A stretch of DNA of 64,000 nucleotides from Pyronema omphalodes (Eukaryota > Ascomycota > Pezizomycetes > Pezizales > Pyronemataceae), in assembly GCA_024516155.1 (NCBI GenBank), contig JAJJXM010000038.1:248001-312000 (forward strand). Reading direction: 5' to 3'. Every line of letters begins with the position of its first letter. The first letter of the stretch is position 1. The position numbers and the translations under genes are program-made. The notes below the pieces were generated by a model that did not search any database, was not told the DNA's origin, and saw only the letters and a program-made list of their open reading frames with translations. Below are positions 1 through 12,577 of the stretch, piece by piece.

Positions 1-1
1 G

Positions 2-1276
2 GAAATTAGAGTAGGAGAGAGAGAACGAGAAGCGTTACGTATCGAAGTACAACGTTTACGCGACGAATTATCAGACCTTAAAGTGGAACAGGAAATCACA
101 GTAGAAAAGTTGAACAGCGCAATGGTGATTGCAGCAAAATACGGAAACGGAAGTCTACACCATGTACCACCACCAAAGTACCCTTCACCACTGTCAGACT
201 GTTCGACTGTTCTTACGGAGGACGCCCCATGTACCCCGATAACTACTCCATCGATCTGTGCATCAACTCCACAATCGGATCACTCTGGTCCTCCTTCACC
301 ACCAATGTCGGAGATCTCAACAACGCAATCGGATCGCATCCACTCTCCGCACAACGACCCCGCTACGACCCCGCGCCCACGCACGCTCAAATCTTCCAAA
401 AAGCATCACCGCGCCGCTTCTATCAATGGTACTTCGACTCTACCCATGCCACCCAGTCGATCACTGAACCAAATCCGTGGACTCATTGGCCAGATGCAGC
501 GATTGGAACAGCGAGTTCAGTCAGCTCGTTCAAAGCTTCCCGGTCCTCCTTTAGCAATCACGCCACCCCGCCTTTCCCCCAGGAGTTCGCAAATTCCCTC
601 GGCCCCCTACAACGCCATCACCTTACGGAGTGTACGAAAGACCCGAACGCCTTCCATCTCCTCCTCTATCGCCTCCGGCGACACCGGATTCTGTGGTCGC
701 CTCTCATTCAGCGGTTCGACAACCGACCGTCCAACATCACGCCTAGGTCTAGCTCGCCCGGAATCCGGCGCAGAATCTCGCGACTCTGCCGACTCTTACA
801 GGGACTCCCGGCCCTCTAGCCGCGCCTCGGGAATCAGCTCCATGTCCAGCACCACATCGGGCATTCCTCAACGTCCAATGTCCCGCAACACGGGCGTCTC
901 TGGTATCCCGCAGAGACCAGCAAGTAGAGCTGCTACTGTTGGAGGTGGAGGAAGATATACCACCTTTGAATCACCGGCCACAATACGGAAGAGTAGTATT
1001 TCTCTGCATTCAGGGCCGCATGGTGGATATGGTGCTTTTAAGGAAGATAGAACTGGAAATAGTTCCCTTGGATTGGGAGATCAGGGAGAGATGATGGGGC
1101 CTTATGGATTCCCCAGGAGGAATACTTTGGGCTCGAGGGTGGGAGGAAGCGCAATCCCACTGCCAAGGAGAAGTGGGAGATTATCAGCAGCGAGCTCAGA
1201 AACGACAAGCCCACGAGGACCAAGAGCATTACCCCCGCCAAAGAGGTATGTCGATTTAGACCAAGAGACGTATTAA
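2..1276 (+). CDS. nudE: NudE/RO-11-type nuclear distribution protein, C-terminal part (partial at left edge)
   Basis: The frame is already open at base 2, so only the 3' part of the gene is here. The first residues (about 1-45 of the visible part) are a charged helix with ERE, QRLRDELSDLK and VEQE heptads, the end of a coiled coil. A long Ser/Pro/Arg-rich tail follows, containing the conserved block LIGQMQRLEQRVQSARSKL at about nt 472-534, which I recognise from fungal NudE proteins. NudE binds Lis1/NudF and dynein and is needed for nuclear migration along microtubules in hyphae. The tail is low complexity with repeated SGIPQRP units. The printed end is the unspliced stop. A canonical donor (GTATGT at 1246) and acceptor (CTGCAG ending 1362) suggest a short last exon ending near 1399, so the C-terminus is uncertain. 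Identity is probable from the conserved block; the rest of the tail is not diagnostic. Confidence 0.75.
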   Translation, partial: EIRVGEREREALRIEVQRLRDELSDLKVEQEITVEKLNSAMVIAAKYGNGSLHHVPPPKYPSPLSDCSTVLTEDAPCTPITTPSICASTPQSDHSGPPSPPMSEISTTQSDRIHSPHNDPATTPRPRTLKSSKKHHRAASINGTSTLPMPPSRSLNQIRGLIGQMQRLEQRVQSARSKLPGPPLAITPPRLSPRSSQIPSAPYNAITLRSVRKTRTPSISSSIASGDTGFCGRLSFSGSTTDRPTSRLGLARPESGAESRDSADSYRDSRPSSRASGISSMSSTTSGIPQRPMSRNTGVSGIPQRPASRAATVGGGGRYTTFESPATIRKSSISLHSGPHGGYGAFKEDRTGNSSLGLGDQGEMMGPYGFPRRNTLGSRVGGSAIPLPRRSGRLSAASSETTSPRGPRALPPPKRYVDLDQETY

Positions 1277-1399
1277 GCCCTTACCCCATGGTATGTTATA
1301 CCGCGGGGGTCTGGACTCTTGCACATGACGTACTTGCTTTCGATTTCTGGAATTTCCTGCAGACTGGGATCACGAATACGGAAGACGGGAGAAAGGTGA

Positions 1400-4300
1400 T
1401 GAGGGTGACGATGGTTCAAGTGCTACCATGGATAGGATTTTAGCTTCAAATATTGTTTTACTTAGGATATCTTTTTTTTACTACATACGGCGAAATTGCG
1501 AAATTAGCTTTTTTACTTTACTTGACAGACTATATTTACTTTTTCTTTTTTTCTTTTCTTCTTTTTAAACTACCTACTTATAGGCTGCGTTTTATGGCGG
1601 TCTTTTTTCTTTTTCTTTTTTTTTACTACTACTACTGCTGCTACAGTTTTTTCTATGGGTTTCTTTTGTTATGGGTGGGTGTTGTTATGGGGGTTTTCAA
1701 ACTAGGGTGGTTTTTACTTTACTTTACTTTGTTGGAGGAATATTATATGGAGGCTTTGGGGTGGGGGTTTCGTAGGATGGCTATATTCTTTTCTAGCAAT
1801 GAGATTATTGCATGGCGCAAAAAGAAACAACCTTGATATCAATTTGCAGTGGCATAAACGAAAGGCAAGAGATAAATAAAGCTCTGGAAAGCAAAAGCAA
1901 AGGAAAGGGTTTTATGCTGTGATTGATTGATTGATTGGTTGGGATTGGTTAGGGATTGGATTGGATTGGTTAGGATGGGTTGGGATTGGATACCAGGGTT
2001 GGTATAAAGTTGTTGATACCGTACGGAATTGTATCATTTGTATCATTTTTGTAACTGTATTGAGAGTCAAAACAAACTTTCTTAACACAAAATAACTTGA
2101 AGTAGACATAAACTTGAGCTTTTTTTTTTTTGCAAAAAAAAGGCATGGGTTGGGTGAGAAAATTGGGTGCATTTTTAGAGGCGTTTTTTTTTATGGGTTA
2201 GTTGTAATGTAATATTTATAATATGGTTGTGAATTTTTTTTTCTTCTTTTTTTTTCTTTTCTTTTTTGATGGTCTTTTACTTTCGGTATGTTTTCGTGAT
2301 TTTTTTTTTGTGGTAAATTTTTTTTTTTCTTTCTTTCTTTTCTTGTGGTTCTGGCGCTGTGTGGATTCCGTTTTTTTAAAGGCAAATCTGTGATCAGTGG
2401 TCGTAACGTCGGGGTTGTTGATATTTTGCTGTTGCTGTTGCTGTGTATTTATTTATTTAGTGATTTTTTTGTTCGGTTTTAGTTTTTGTTTTTTCGGTAA
2501 TGTTTTATGATGTTTTTTTTGTCTTTTGGGGAGGGAGGGGGGGGGGGGGGGGTCGTGGAGAATTGGAATATCATTTCAACGCTATGTGGATTGTGATGGC
2601 ATTTTTTGATTTTCGTTGATGGATGGATAGGTATTATATGGTTCCATCAGTGTTTTGTTGATGATTTGATTTGATGACCTCTAATGCTATGAGATGATAA
2701 AACAACACAATGGTAAAAGAAAGTGAAAATGAATTCATTGCTGCATACTTCTTCTTCATCTTCCTCTCCATCTTCATCTTCATCTTCCTCTTCCTCTTCT
2801 TGCTCTGTACCCATCCAAATCCAAATCCACATCCACATCCACATCCGCATCTATATCTATATCTCCACATACCCATCAATCATACCACAGAATATTCATT
2901 TTTTTTTTTGCATACATACATATCTATCAAGCTTCTAAACACCTGCATACATTAGCCACCTAGCTATCTAGCTATCTATCTATCTAGCTACCTAGCTAGC
3001 TCCAATGACAGCAAGTCATTTGCAGATGTTTAGTTACATGCTCCCGCATACTGCATACTGCATGTTGTGGGTTGTGGGTTGGGTTGGGTTGTGGGTTGCA
3101 TGTTACCGGTGTCCTTTGGTGTATGGTCTATGGTCTATGGAACTATTGACTATGGATGGTACACCATAACGGATATCTGATGTCTGATGGGGGGAGGAGG
3201 GATTTCGTTGATATAGCAGGAAATTAAACGTGCCATATGTAGCTTTAGATGGGATGATTGGATGATGGGGTATGGGGTATGATGGGACGATGGGGATGAT
3301 GGGGATGATGGTTAATGGTTGATCTTGGTTAATGGGGATAAATGGGCCGTGGGGATAAATGGATGATGGTAGAGATAGATAAGACGGATGGCTGGTACAT
3401 ATGTATGCTGCCCAACGCTATAGAGGTACATATGTACATACAGAGAGAGAAAAAATGTAGATGCATGGATGGCCGTGGATGATGCTATGGATGATACTAT
3501 GGCCGATGCCACGGTACTATGGATGGCCGTGGATGATACTACTGTACTATGGATGAAGCTACGGTACTATGGATGATGCCATAGCTATGGGCCGCCTGCG
3601 GGTGGCTTTGCAGGATTAGAGATGAGCGGATGTCATACCGATTTGGTTCATTAACACCATATGGGTGGGTTATAGTTTACCGTTTACCTACCATTTACCA
3701 TTTACCGTTTATTCCAATTTGCTTTTCTTTTTTATCTGTTTCTTTCTTTCTTTTGTGGGGGGACTGCTAATGTTGTTGTCACTGGATGATACTGCCGCTG
3801 TTGCTGATACTCATTCTACCGCTGATTCCATCGCCGTCGCTGTTACTATTACTGATAATAATGCCGCTGATACTATTATCGCTGGGTACTACTGTCTCGT
3901 ATTCCGCGCGTATGGGATGGGCTGGGATGGGATGGGATGGGGTCTTCGGATATCGATATCCTATGTCCTATGTATGGCCGCTATATGTACCATGATACCA
4001 AGCTACCATAGGGAAGCTGCAGAACTGCAGAACTATTTTTCTCTTCTCTTCTCTTCTCTTTTCTCGACCGAATGAACCGACGAACCGACGAATTAACTGG
4101 CGAACCGACTAAATAGACCGAATGACGAACCAACCGACGAACCGAATGACTGGACTATTCCATTCCAATTGATAAACCTACTGACGTCCCTATTGATGGT
4201 GGGTATTTTTTTTTATCTTGTGTGGTTTGTTTTGATTCAGATTACTTATTTGACTGTATATCTATAGAACACAGAATATAGAGGAGGGGGCGGAAGGTTG

Positions 4301-5690
4301 TATAGATATGCAGCGGCTGAAGTAATACTCATCGATGAGGTATATGGATACACAACAAAACAAATCATAGCCTCGACGGGATGCGATACGACGCAATTGG
4401 TACCGCTGTTATGGCAGCTGTAATCTATATGGAGCTGAGCAGAGCATATTACTCTGTGGCTAATTGATACATACGGGATGCTGATAATTTTCAAAACTCC
4501 CAAATTCCCAAATTTCCTGATTCCCGGACTTATTTTTCGTTAAAAAGCTATGGAATGTTGTGTAACAGTCTCGTTGATGATGATGTTGATGATGATGGCG
4601 ACGATGATGGATGGAATTCGGCTGTGTACTATACACTGAACCAAGGATGATCAAGGGCCGGTGGTTTTTGATTACATTACAGATGAATAGCGGCCGACTT
4701 CATGACCTCGTCATCGCGATGCCATCCGATGCTATATGGATCCATACCAGACACCAGAGACCAAAGACGTGGTAATCGGATCTCGGGGAGCTGGTAGTTC
4801 GTAGCTCGTGGCTCGCCTGTTGCCCACTGTCATGGTACACTGGAATTAGCGGTGGGGATGGATGGGTGGATTGGGTGGATTGAGGGGTCCGAGCTTTCCA
4901 GTTTTCGAGTTTTCCATCTCTTCGCTCTCGGTCCGACAACCTAAAATTCCATGTGTCGCAATAAGAAAAATTTACCTACCATAATCCTCCGTTCTATTTT
5001 TTTTTTTTTTTTTTGACCATCGTAAATGATATTGGATGTTTCTTGTTTCGTGTTTCTTATTTCGTGTTTCTTATTTCGTGTTTCTTATTTCGTGTTTCTT
5101 GAAATTTCCCTATCTATATATTTTTGTTCCATCGACCGGTAGGTTCATAAGTAGAATTGCAGTGATCTCGGATAATGAAAATCTCCCTTCTCTGTCTGCC
5201 CTTTCCACTTGCCCCTATTCCCCAACATAGCGCTCTCAAGTATCCAACCGTGCTATCTAACCAACACCTACACCGACACCGACAGCTCAAATGTTTCCTA
5301 GTCCCAGAAAGAAACATATCGCAGTCCATTTTGGGGTTGAGATATGACCTTTTCAGAACTTATTTTGTTATCCCCCATACCCAAAACGCAAGGCGCAAGG
5401 AAACAAAGCTTTCCCTATCCTAAAATCGACAACCAACCAAACCAAACCTATAAGCGATGACTCCGAGCGCTATGAATTGTCGCGGATACTCCCACGGAAA
5501 TGACGACCCACAACGTTATGGTTGTACGCTGGATAGAGTAAGATACACCTCTGACTCATTGGTTTCATACCATCAAAAGTTAGCATACCGTGACTGTATA
5601 TAAGCCAATCACTTGGGGATAAGATTGGGTGTACAGTGGGGGGATCGACGTTTCAGGAGGTGGGAGAGGAGAGGAAACAAGGACAAGGAC
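1400..5690. other. Intergenic, AT-rich and microsatellite-rich; no supported gene
   Basis: The sequence alternates T-rich runs (about 1460-1640, 2220-2350), ATTGG/GATTGG arrays (1920-1990), CATCTT/CTTCCT and ATCCAC arrays (2745-2860), TAGCTATC arrays (2955-3000), GGATGATGG-type arrays (3240-3590) and a GAACCGAC array (4070-4150). The open frames here are low-complexity translations of these repeats. I see no domain or splice-consistent exon series. Confidence 0.7.
2537..2552 (+). repeat. Homopolymer G16 tract
   Basis: Sixteen consecutive G residues follow a GGGGAGGGA lead-in inside the AT-rich intergenic tract. Such tracts are unstable and can form G-quadruplexes. A comparable poly-G run lies at about 54076-54091 in the transposon-rich interval. 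Confidence 0.85.
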
Positions 5691-7952
5691 TCGCGAAAAT
5701 TGTGCAGCATGCCTAGGTATATGGGATCAGGCGATGTCAGGGAGATACAGGGAATACTTTGATGATGACTGGAAATTAGGGTTTAGGTTAGGGCCTGAGG
5801 TTGCCTGAGGATTGAGTTGTGTTGTTCGGGAAGCAAGGGCGGGGATGCAGGTAATCGGGGGGATGGGGCAGCGTGGCGGTTCGCGGGGAGGTGCATACAT
5901 ATGGTAGGTACCATGGGCGTTGGGAGTTGTCATGGTTGTCGTGTTATCAAGGGGATTTGTAAATTGTAGGTATTACTTGCAGATTCAAAATACATAGGTA
6001 ATGGACCGTCGCGTTTATATTGATACTGAGCGTTGATTGTTGGCAGAGCAAGAAGCGCGATTGTTGGAGAGGGTGGAAGTGGAGGTAGGTGGAGCTTTAG
6101 ATGAGTTGGTAAACAACTTCACGGAAGTTGATGGTAGCTCTCGAGTACTGAATGCCAGCCACTGCCAATCGACAGCGCAGCATTACCTCATCTCTTCTAG
6201 AAAGAATAGATTTTCCTGTCTTCGTATTGGGTACTCTGCCAGCTGCAGCCTTTCACATCCGAGCGCATATTCCTCACGAATCAATCGGATAAAGTATGTT
6301 CTCCAGTGATTCCATGATCGGATAGCTGCGCCGCGCCGAGAGCTTCAAGAATCCAAAATGGGAGACCATCAACTTAAGGTCATCCCGATCGAATCTTTCT
6401 AGAACTTCACTACCTACCTTCTTCGTCCGTGCGGCTTTTCAAGCTGAAGCCTTTTCCCGGTTCTCAGCCATCTATATGTACTGTGACTTGGTGATAAAGC
6501 TTGAGCTCTTGCATGAGATCCGGGCGCCACTTTGTTTTGTACCTGCATGATGGGTTGACCCTAACCCTTGTATTTGTGGCTTGGCATCACTCGTGACGGT
6601 AACGCTTGATTTGATTTGATTTTCTTGAACGTTCCCAACCTTAAGGTTATGACGTATAACGGTAACGCTTCGTTCAACCGATGGGAACTGAAAATGGGCT
6701 CAGGGCTATTATGAGGATAATGTGATGAGGTAGATTAATTGGGAGTGTCTTTGAAATCCGTTAGCTTGGCCTCCCGGGCCGCATCAAACACCCCCAAGGA
6801 AAATGACGACGGAGTAAATTGGGGTTACAAACGCAAAAACAGCATGGTGTCAGGGATTGTGTGAGCGCTGAAGAAGAAGGTAAATACTAAGGCGAATGCG
6901 GAGGCTTTTGGCGATGGATATCGGATGATATATGGAGGATGTCGAAGGAAGTGTTTGATGAATGATAAATGAAAGGTTAGCTTGGTGGATTGGGTTCCTA
7001 ATGTCGGAGGATATGGGATAATTATTGTTGATTATTACTGCTTTATGATGCGTTATGGGACCAATTTCTAGGTAACAAAAGTGCCGCTAAGTGCTTAATG
7101 CAGAAATAGGCACGAGAAAAGGAAAATAAAAACTGTTATTTAAAAAATTGTCTCCTTATAGAGTTGCTCTCACTCGATTTTAACTCTTAATTGTAAGACT
7201 TTTAAAGAGCTGGTCATGATATTCTCATCACACATTCACTTTTGACTACTCGAAATCAGTATATCAGACACAGGGTTCAGGATTTGAGAGTTCCGAAGTA
7301 TAAATTCACATGACTATAAGGCGTGTGATGGTATCAACTTGTATACGGAATATCCAGGGTACGAAGATTCGGTAGCGGAACCTGGCCGGTAGTACTGTGG
7401 ATTTCTTAGGGGAAATTTAAATCCAATATTTACACCAGTCAAGTACTGTAAACTTTTGCGAAACATGGCTGCTAATATTACTGTTCAACCCCCAATATCT
7501 CGTACTTGGGCAGATATCATATGCAACCTGGCAACGGCTTTTTGTGCCTCAAGGACCATCTACCAAAGCTTCCCAGCTCTCTTGATCTGAGTAGTAAGTG
7601 CCATTCAAGTTTAACGCGTCCAAGCGTCCAGTGTTTCAAGAACATTCTTCAAGCTGCAGACATCCTCTTCCTCAGCACCAACCAACAGGTATAGGATTCC
7701 ATCATTGAATTACAACCGCTTATAGACATTCTGTATTCGAGTTTCAAATAATCGGTCTTCAAGAAGACCAACCGAATTACCAATCATCTTCAAAAAAACG
7801 CTCTATAAAGTCCCTTCTTTCACCCCCATTTGCTCACAGAAACCCATACCTTGCCTCCTTATCTAAGCTCCACACAATTATTACCACCGACAGCCAATCT
7901 AAATAAAAAATTTACTACAACCTACACGCTCTTCTTAGTACCAGCTTCGACT
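5691..7952. other. Intergenic; at most one short unsupported exon-like ORF
   Basis: No recognisable gene. A stretch at about 6042-6090 reads EQEARLLERVEVE after an acceptor-like TTGGCAG and before a donor-like GTAGGT. It could be a small exon or a decayed fragment, but nothing around it joins to a longer protein. A degenerate telomere-like TTAGGGTTTAGGTTAGGG occurs near 5777-5795. A TATA-like TCTATAAAGT at 7802-7811 lies about 150 bp before the next gene's ATG and may belong to its promoter. Confidence 0.5.
7427..7448 (+). repeat. Direct repeat, left member (partner 10882-10903)
   Basis: A 22-nt sequence beginning TATTTACACCAGT matches 10882-10903 at 20 of 22 positions. The two members lie on either side of the 902-aa orphan gene, about 3.45 kb apart. 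Both differences are transitions. Confidence 0.6.
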
Positions 7953-10719
7953 ATGGCTTCGTCTTCAAATTTTTCAAACTTGTCTTCTCCCACCTCAACC
8001 GACCCCAATACCCAGGGGAAAGCTACAGACAAGAATACGCACAATTTAGATTCGAGTACTATTCCAGTTGACAAGAAGCCATGTGACTCTCCTCTGAGTC
8101 CTTTTGGAAACTACAACCAAAATAACGGAGTTAAAGTTCCACCCACTAATTCCAATTTACCTGCTCCGATTTTCGGCGGAGGCCAAATCTCCTCAGCAGG
8201 CTTCGATTTTACTGCACCGGCCTTTGGAAACAATCCAATTCGTTCCGGAGGTTTCAAGTCTGCAGAAGCGCCGGCACAAGCTACCACTCTTGCACACGGA
8301 GCAAAAGGTGATCAGGCGACATCTCATCCGTCCACGATGGTCTTCGGCGGAGCCCAAGGCGCTCCCGCCGGTTCGGATTCCCCTGCCCCGATTTTCGGCG
8401 GAGGTCAAATATCCTCTGCGGGTTTCAATTTTACCGCACCGAGCTTTAGCAGAGGTCCAATCCGTCCCAGAGAGTTGAAGTCTACGGCAGCGACGGCACA
8501 AGCCATCACTCCTGCACAAGCCATCACTCTCGCACCGGTCGTCACTCGAGTAAGTACGATCACTCCCACACCGACAGTAGCCGCAGCGGTTCCAGTGGTC
8601 AGCACTACACCACAAATCACTCCTACCGCAAGGAGCGCTTTATTTGGTTTATTTTCGCGACCAGTCAAAGCTGCAGTGAATCGAAAGCAGAGACTTAGAA
8701 GTGCTTCTCGAAACGTCGAAGAGAACAGGGCTAAAATGCAGAGACCATATACTTCTCGACCTGCGCGGTCACGATCAGCTATTGCCACAAAACCAACAGT
8801 AACGGCTCCAGTTAATGCTCCTACACAGCCAACTGTTGCTTTCTATGAGATATCTCCCGCCCAGCCGTCCGACTTTGACTCGGCCAAAGCAGTTACTACC
8901 GATGGTATACCTGCAGCTACAACCACAGCTTCAGTATCAGCAACATCAGGAAGTGCTACTACTTCATCAGATGCTCCACATTCCGCTTTAATGGCTAAAC
9001 TTATGGATGTGGAAGCAACCATGAAAAAGCAATTTGATAAAGTGCTCAGTAAATCCAGAGCAAGAGCTACTGCTAATGCCTCTCGAAATTCAATTCCTGA
9101 GCCTGACCCAGCCCCAGCCACAAACACGGACACGGACAATAATCCCTTGGAAACCTCGCTGGATACTTTAGACCAGGGTGGTGAGACCTTCGGCGTCGGT
9201 GTCCAGGCATCATCACCAATCCCATTGCTGAGTGTGCCAGCGGAACTACCAAATACGCAGGAAGCTTGGGAGTCTGAGTTGGAACGTTTAATTGAATACG
9301 GCTTTATCTCAAAGGATCTCATTGATAACATCTCTCGAGGCGATGAGTGGTTTGATGGATGGGCATATCACAATAAACTCCAAGACTACACGGGAACAGA
9401 GCCACTGCCTGCCAACTCGATTCTTGAGGATAAAGTTGCCAATACTGATGCCCTATGGTTGAGGAATAGGAAGAAGGTCGTGTATGAGCATTTCATGGCT
9501 ATCCGTGGCACTGCATACAATCATTGGAAAAAGAGCCACAATATCGAGCAGAATCAGACGGTAGGAATCTTTTCTCCATATATTATTTTTATTAATTGAG
9601 TACTAATGTTATAAATAGCTCCTTGAAACCCCCGTAGGAAAGCGCCAACCAAGCCCTATTAAAACTCAGCATACCAAAACCCAACCGGCACAAATACCAA
9701 GGCGGAAGAAACAAAAGAAGGCAGGCAGCAAATCAAAGCATGTCAGTGATTCTTCTTCATCCAACCCTTCGCCACCTCCAGAGGTTTCTGCATCAACCGA
9801 GCCGTTCTGGAACCCCAACGCAGAAGAGGAGAGCGTTCCAGAAGTAGTCATCCCAGAAGTACCTGATAAAATTCAAAATTCACCAAGAAACGAGGACTCA
9901 GAACGCTTCTACGCCGTATACAGCGAGCTTCGTATTCAAGGCTATAGTTCTGTAGAAGTTCACAATGCTATCCAATATGCCAGGAAAGGCCCAGAAGACT
10001 GTGAAATTCCTACTGTGGGGGCGTGTGAGGCCTGGATAAATTCGGGAATGATAGTGCCACAGCGACCCGACGACTGGATGTTCGCTGCCAAGGGACCTAG
10101 CTCTCCAGAAATGTCGCCAGCACCGCCGGCATGGGACTATGTCTTAAGGCGAGGTCCTCTTTTACATGAAGACTTTAGGCATGTTTTGGCTGAAGAAGAA
10201 GCCGGCAAATGTAAGGCTGAGGAAGCAAAGAGGGCCGAGGAAGCGAAGAAGGCTGAGATTGTTGCAAAACTGGCGCGACGACCGTTATCCTTCGAATATA
10301 AGAGACTGCCGGATAATGGGCCAACCACGGTTTATCATCATACTTATTTGATGGAACGCTCCATTGAACGTCTAGATTTGCAATACCAGGACCTGACGGA
10401 TATCGAGAGGAGGAGAGGAAAGACAGCGGCTTTGCCGGGACTGGAAACTCTGGAAATCTTGGCCCCAAGGGAATGTCGGAGATTGGATGACCCCAAGATT
10501 ATCGATGCTTACATTCAGAATCTCAGGAAAGAATATGAGAAGGTTCGCATGTCTAAGAATCCTCGCCCACTGGAGATCCAACCAGGGGAGGTGCAGGATG
10601 CCGAGGATTCATGCCGGGGGCCATGCGATGCATTTACCAAGGCATTTGTTGCTGGCGCGGTAGGTGCGGCTGCTGTCGCTGGAGTTTCTGCGGCTGTTTA
10701 TGGTGCCTGCCACAGATAA
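7953..10719 (+). CDS. Orphan protein with FG-nucleoporin-like repeats and C-terminal hydrophobic segment, 902 aa
   Basis: Predicted as two exons, 7953-9560 and 9619-10719. The 58-nt intron has donor GTAGGA, a TACTAAT branch-like box and acceptor ATAG, and phase is preserved. The ATG at 7953 is the first in-frame methionine of the open frame. Residues ~65-180 contain two near-identical blocks around IFGGGQISSAGF..TAP.F plus a related VFGGAQ block. Their spaced GG/FG and Phe-rich motifs resemble FG repeats, though they are too few for a nucleoporin call. A Thr/Ala/Pro-rich linker follows. Two more structured parts come next: about 455-535 (Trp- and acidic-rich) and about 640-830 (YSELRIQGYSS..., then a charged helix rich in KAEEAKRAEEAKK). 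The last ~30 residues include a small-residue hydrophobic stretch (FVAGAVGAAAVAGVSAAVY) that could be a tail anchor. I do not recognise the family. A membrane-tethered scaffold is conceivable but unproven. Confidence 0.7.
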
Positions 10720-10881
10720 TGTTCCTAGAAGAGAAAGTATAATGGTGGGATTTAAATGCGAGTTGTGCCTCAGGATTAGCAACAATAGAAAAGGGCCTGT
10801 TTTTTACAACTTCAAGTGGAATAAATATATGATGAATATTCGATTTGTCATTTTGTCCAGATGATATAGGTTCACATGTAG

Positions 10882-10903
10882 TATTTACACCAGTTAAGTG
10901 CTG
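10882..10903 (+). repeat. Direct repeat, right member (partner 7427-7448)
   Basis: Second copy of the 22-nt TATTTACACCAGT-type sequence, located 163 bp after the stop codon of the orphan gene. It matches the left member at 20 of 22 positions. Confidence 0.6.
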
Positions 10904-11023
10904 CTGACTTGAGCTAGAAGTCATGGTTTTGCCTTGGCGAAGTCCAGGCAATATCCATGATTAATACTGTGAAAAGTAGCAAGCGTCGAAGAGTTACGAC
11001 GGATAATACACCATTCAGTGCTA

Positions 11024-11229
11024 GTGGAGGACTTCCCATCGCTCTATTCGGGGTGTATAGAACAACCTCAACTTCACCTATTCGATAGCAATAGAATATC
11101 TGAATAGACAGGGGGGTAGGGACCCCCCTGTCTATCCTAGTGCTCTATTCGCATTCTATAGAAAATATTTTTTTTGTGGTGAAATGGACTCTCACATCCG
11201 TTGCTATAGAGCGATGGGAAGTCCTCCAG
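11024..11229. mobile_element. MITE-like element with 23-bp perfect inverted repeats and TA flanks
   Basis: TGGAGGACTTCCCATCGCTC... at 11025-11047 is repeated as an exact reverse complement at 11206-11228 (23 of 23). The element is bounded by TA at 11022-11023 and TA at 11230-11231, as expected for Tc1/mariner-type insertion. The body is 206 bp, has no coding capacity, and holds a strong hairpin at about 11105-11134 built from an ACAGGGGGG/CCCCCCTGT stem. It is non-autonomous. The Tc1/mariner assignment rests on the TA duplication and the repeat structure only. Confidence 0.75.
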
Positions 11230-11997
11230 TATCTAGGAGCCACGTCATTCAAGATCATGGGGAAAATGACTAAATTTACATCTAAACAGAGTGATAAGAT
11301 AGAAAAGAAAGAAAATAAAAAGCGTTTGAAGAAGAGAAGAAGTTATAATTACAAAGTATACCTGACCATATGGTAAAATATAAATATTATTCTATCGCTC
11401 TGATAACTTCGTCTTCATTTTATTTTCTACTTCTTCTTCCAGTATTCCCCTTTGAAGCAAGCTATACTTTGATATCAGTTTATGTTTGCCATTACCTGGA
11501 TTTCTGAGCTGCTGACCTTCTGCTACCCAAAACTGATCATCTTCTGTTGTTTTTAAGATTGTACGAGGATCTGGACAAAAGTGACCGTCACTTTTCTGTG
11601 CTAAGCGCCGGGCGGGGTGACGATGACTTTTGTCCAAAACCTCGTATGGATACCTTCTCTTCATCTGGGCTAGGCATTGAATCTACTTCGTCCCTTGCTT
11701 CAACTGATGATACCTTCCTAGATGCTACTGTTGCCTATAGCTATCTGGCTCCTGTCTTGCTCATTTACTTCTTTTTCTAAAAGTAATAACATCACGTGAA
11801 AGAGTAGCATGTCTTGAATCAGCAGAAGTTAAAAGATTGTAGTTTCAGGACGTTGTGGTGGAGAAATGGCGAATAGGAATAAAAATTCAAATTTTTCTAT
11901 GAGGGGCTCAAGTTTTTACATGCCCCTTAGCGCCAGCCGCAGGGCCTCAAGAGTTACCCAAAAGAGTAATTCGCGTGACGCATTGAGATTGTGAATT

Positions 11998-12020
11998 ACC
12001 CTAACCCCAACCCTAACCCT
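11998..12020 (+). repeat. Interstitial telomere-like CCCTAA tract
   Basis: About 23 nt read as ACCCTAACCCCAACCCTAACCCT, i.e. three to four units of the filamentous-fungal telomere repeat with one variant. It is far too short for a telomere. It could be a repair scar or a Rap1/Tbf1-like binding site. Confidence 0.6.
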
Positions 12021-12577
12021 TAAATTAGCCAATCCTGATTGCGGAGCAATGGAGAAGGGGGCGTGAATAATGTCGTATTTACAGTGCATATGAGGGACTC
12101 GGAGGTGAATTTGAGGCAGACGCGTCGGAATGCGGTGCATGAGAGGTCACTCGGCCTTACTAAGCGGCGTAGAATTTTGTACGTACAATCACCAATAAAT
12201 GCCAAGGAGCTAACCGGGCTAAGTGTCTCTCACCAAACAACCTGCAATCACGTTAGATGAGCTCGTTGTCTACGCTACAGCTGTTGGCCAAATGTTCTCC
12301 GTTTGCCCTACTTGGAGCATGATCGCCCCATCCCACAAGCCGAGCTTTTCCATCCCAAAAGTACCGACTCGACTCGTCACTCATGGGTGAAACCTTCGAG
12401 ACTTAACTCGCACGCTATTTTCCTCGAAGCCCATGTTTGATGCGCGTGTCGTAGATTTCTACGGCAAATAATTCCTTATGCACCTTCTCCCTCCCGGCCA
12501 TTAATCGGCAGTACTGCTACACATGATCCTCCATCGCCATCATAGACCACGCTGACTAGCTTCTAAGAATCTTTGAG

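Larger units (their letters stand above)
10904..12577. other. Intergenic with MITE-like element and telomere-like tract
   Basis: This gap between two orphan genes contains the TA-flanked inverted-repeat element and a short interstitial telomere-like tract, both listed separately. The remaining short ORFs (for example around 11140-11780) have no recognisable domains and partly overlap the element. Confidence 0.6.

Noticed and set aside
1453..1836. 127-aa Phe/Tyr-rich frame
   Set aside because: Product of T-rich DNA; no start context, domain or homologous pattern.
2634..2955. Frames on both strands in the CATCTT/ATCCAC repeats
   Set aside because: Low-complexity translations of microsatellites.
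6037..6309. 90-aa frame beginning LAEQEARLLERVEVE
   Set aside because: Short, starts from TTG, loses protein-like character after ~20 residues; no joining exon found.
11998..12020. True telomere or chromosome end
   Set aside because: Only three to four units, with unique gene-bearing sequence on both sides.
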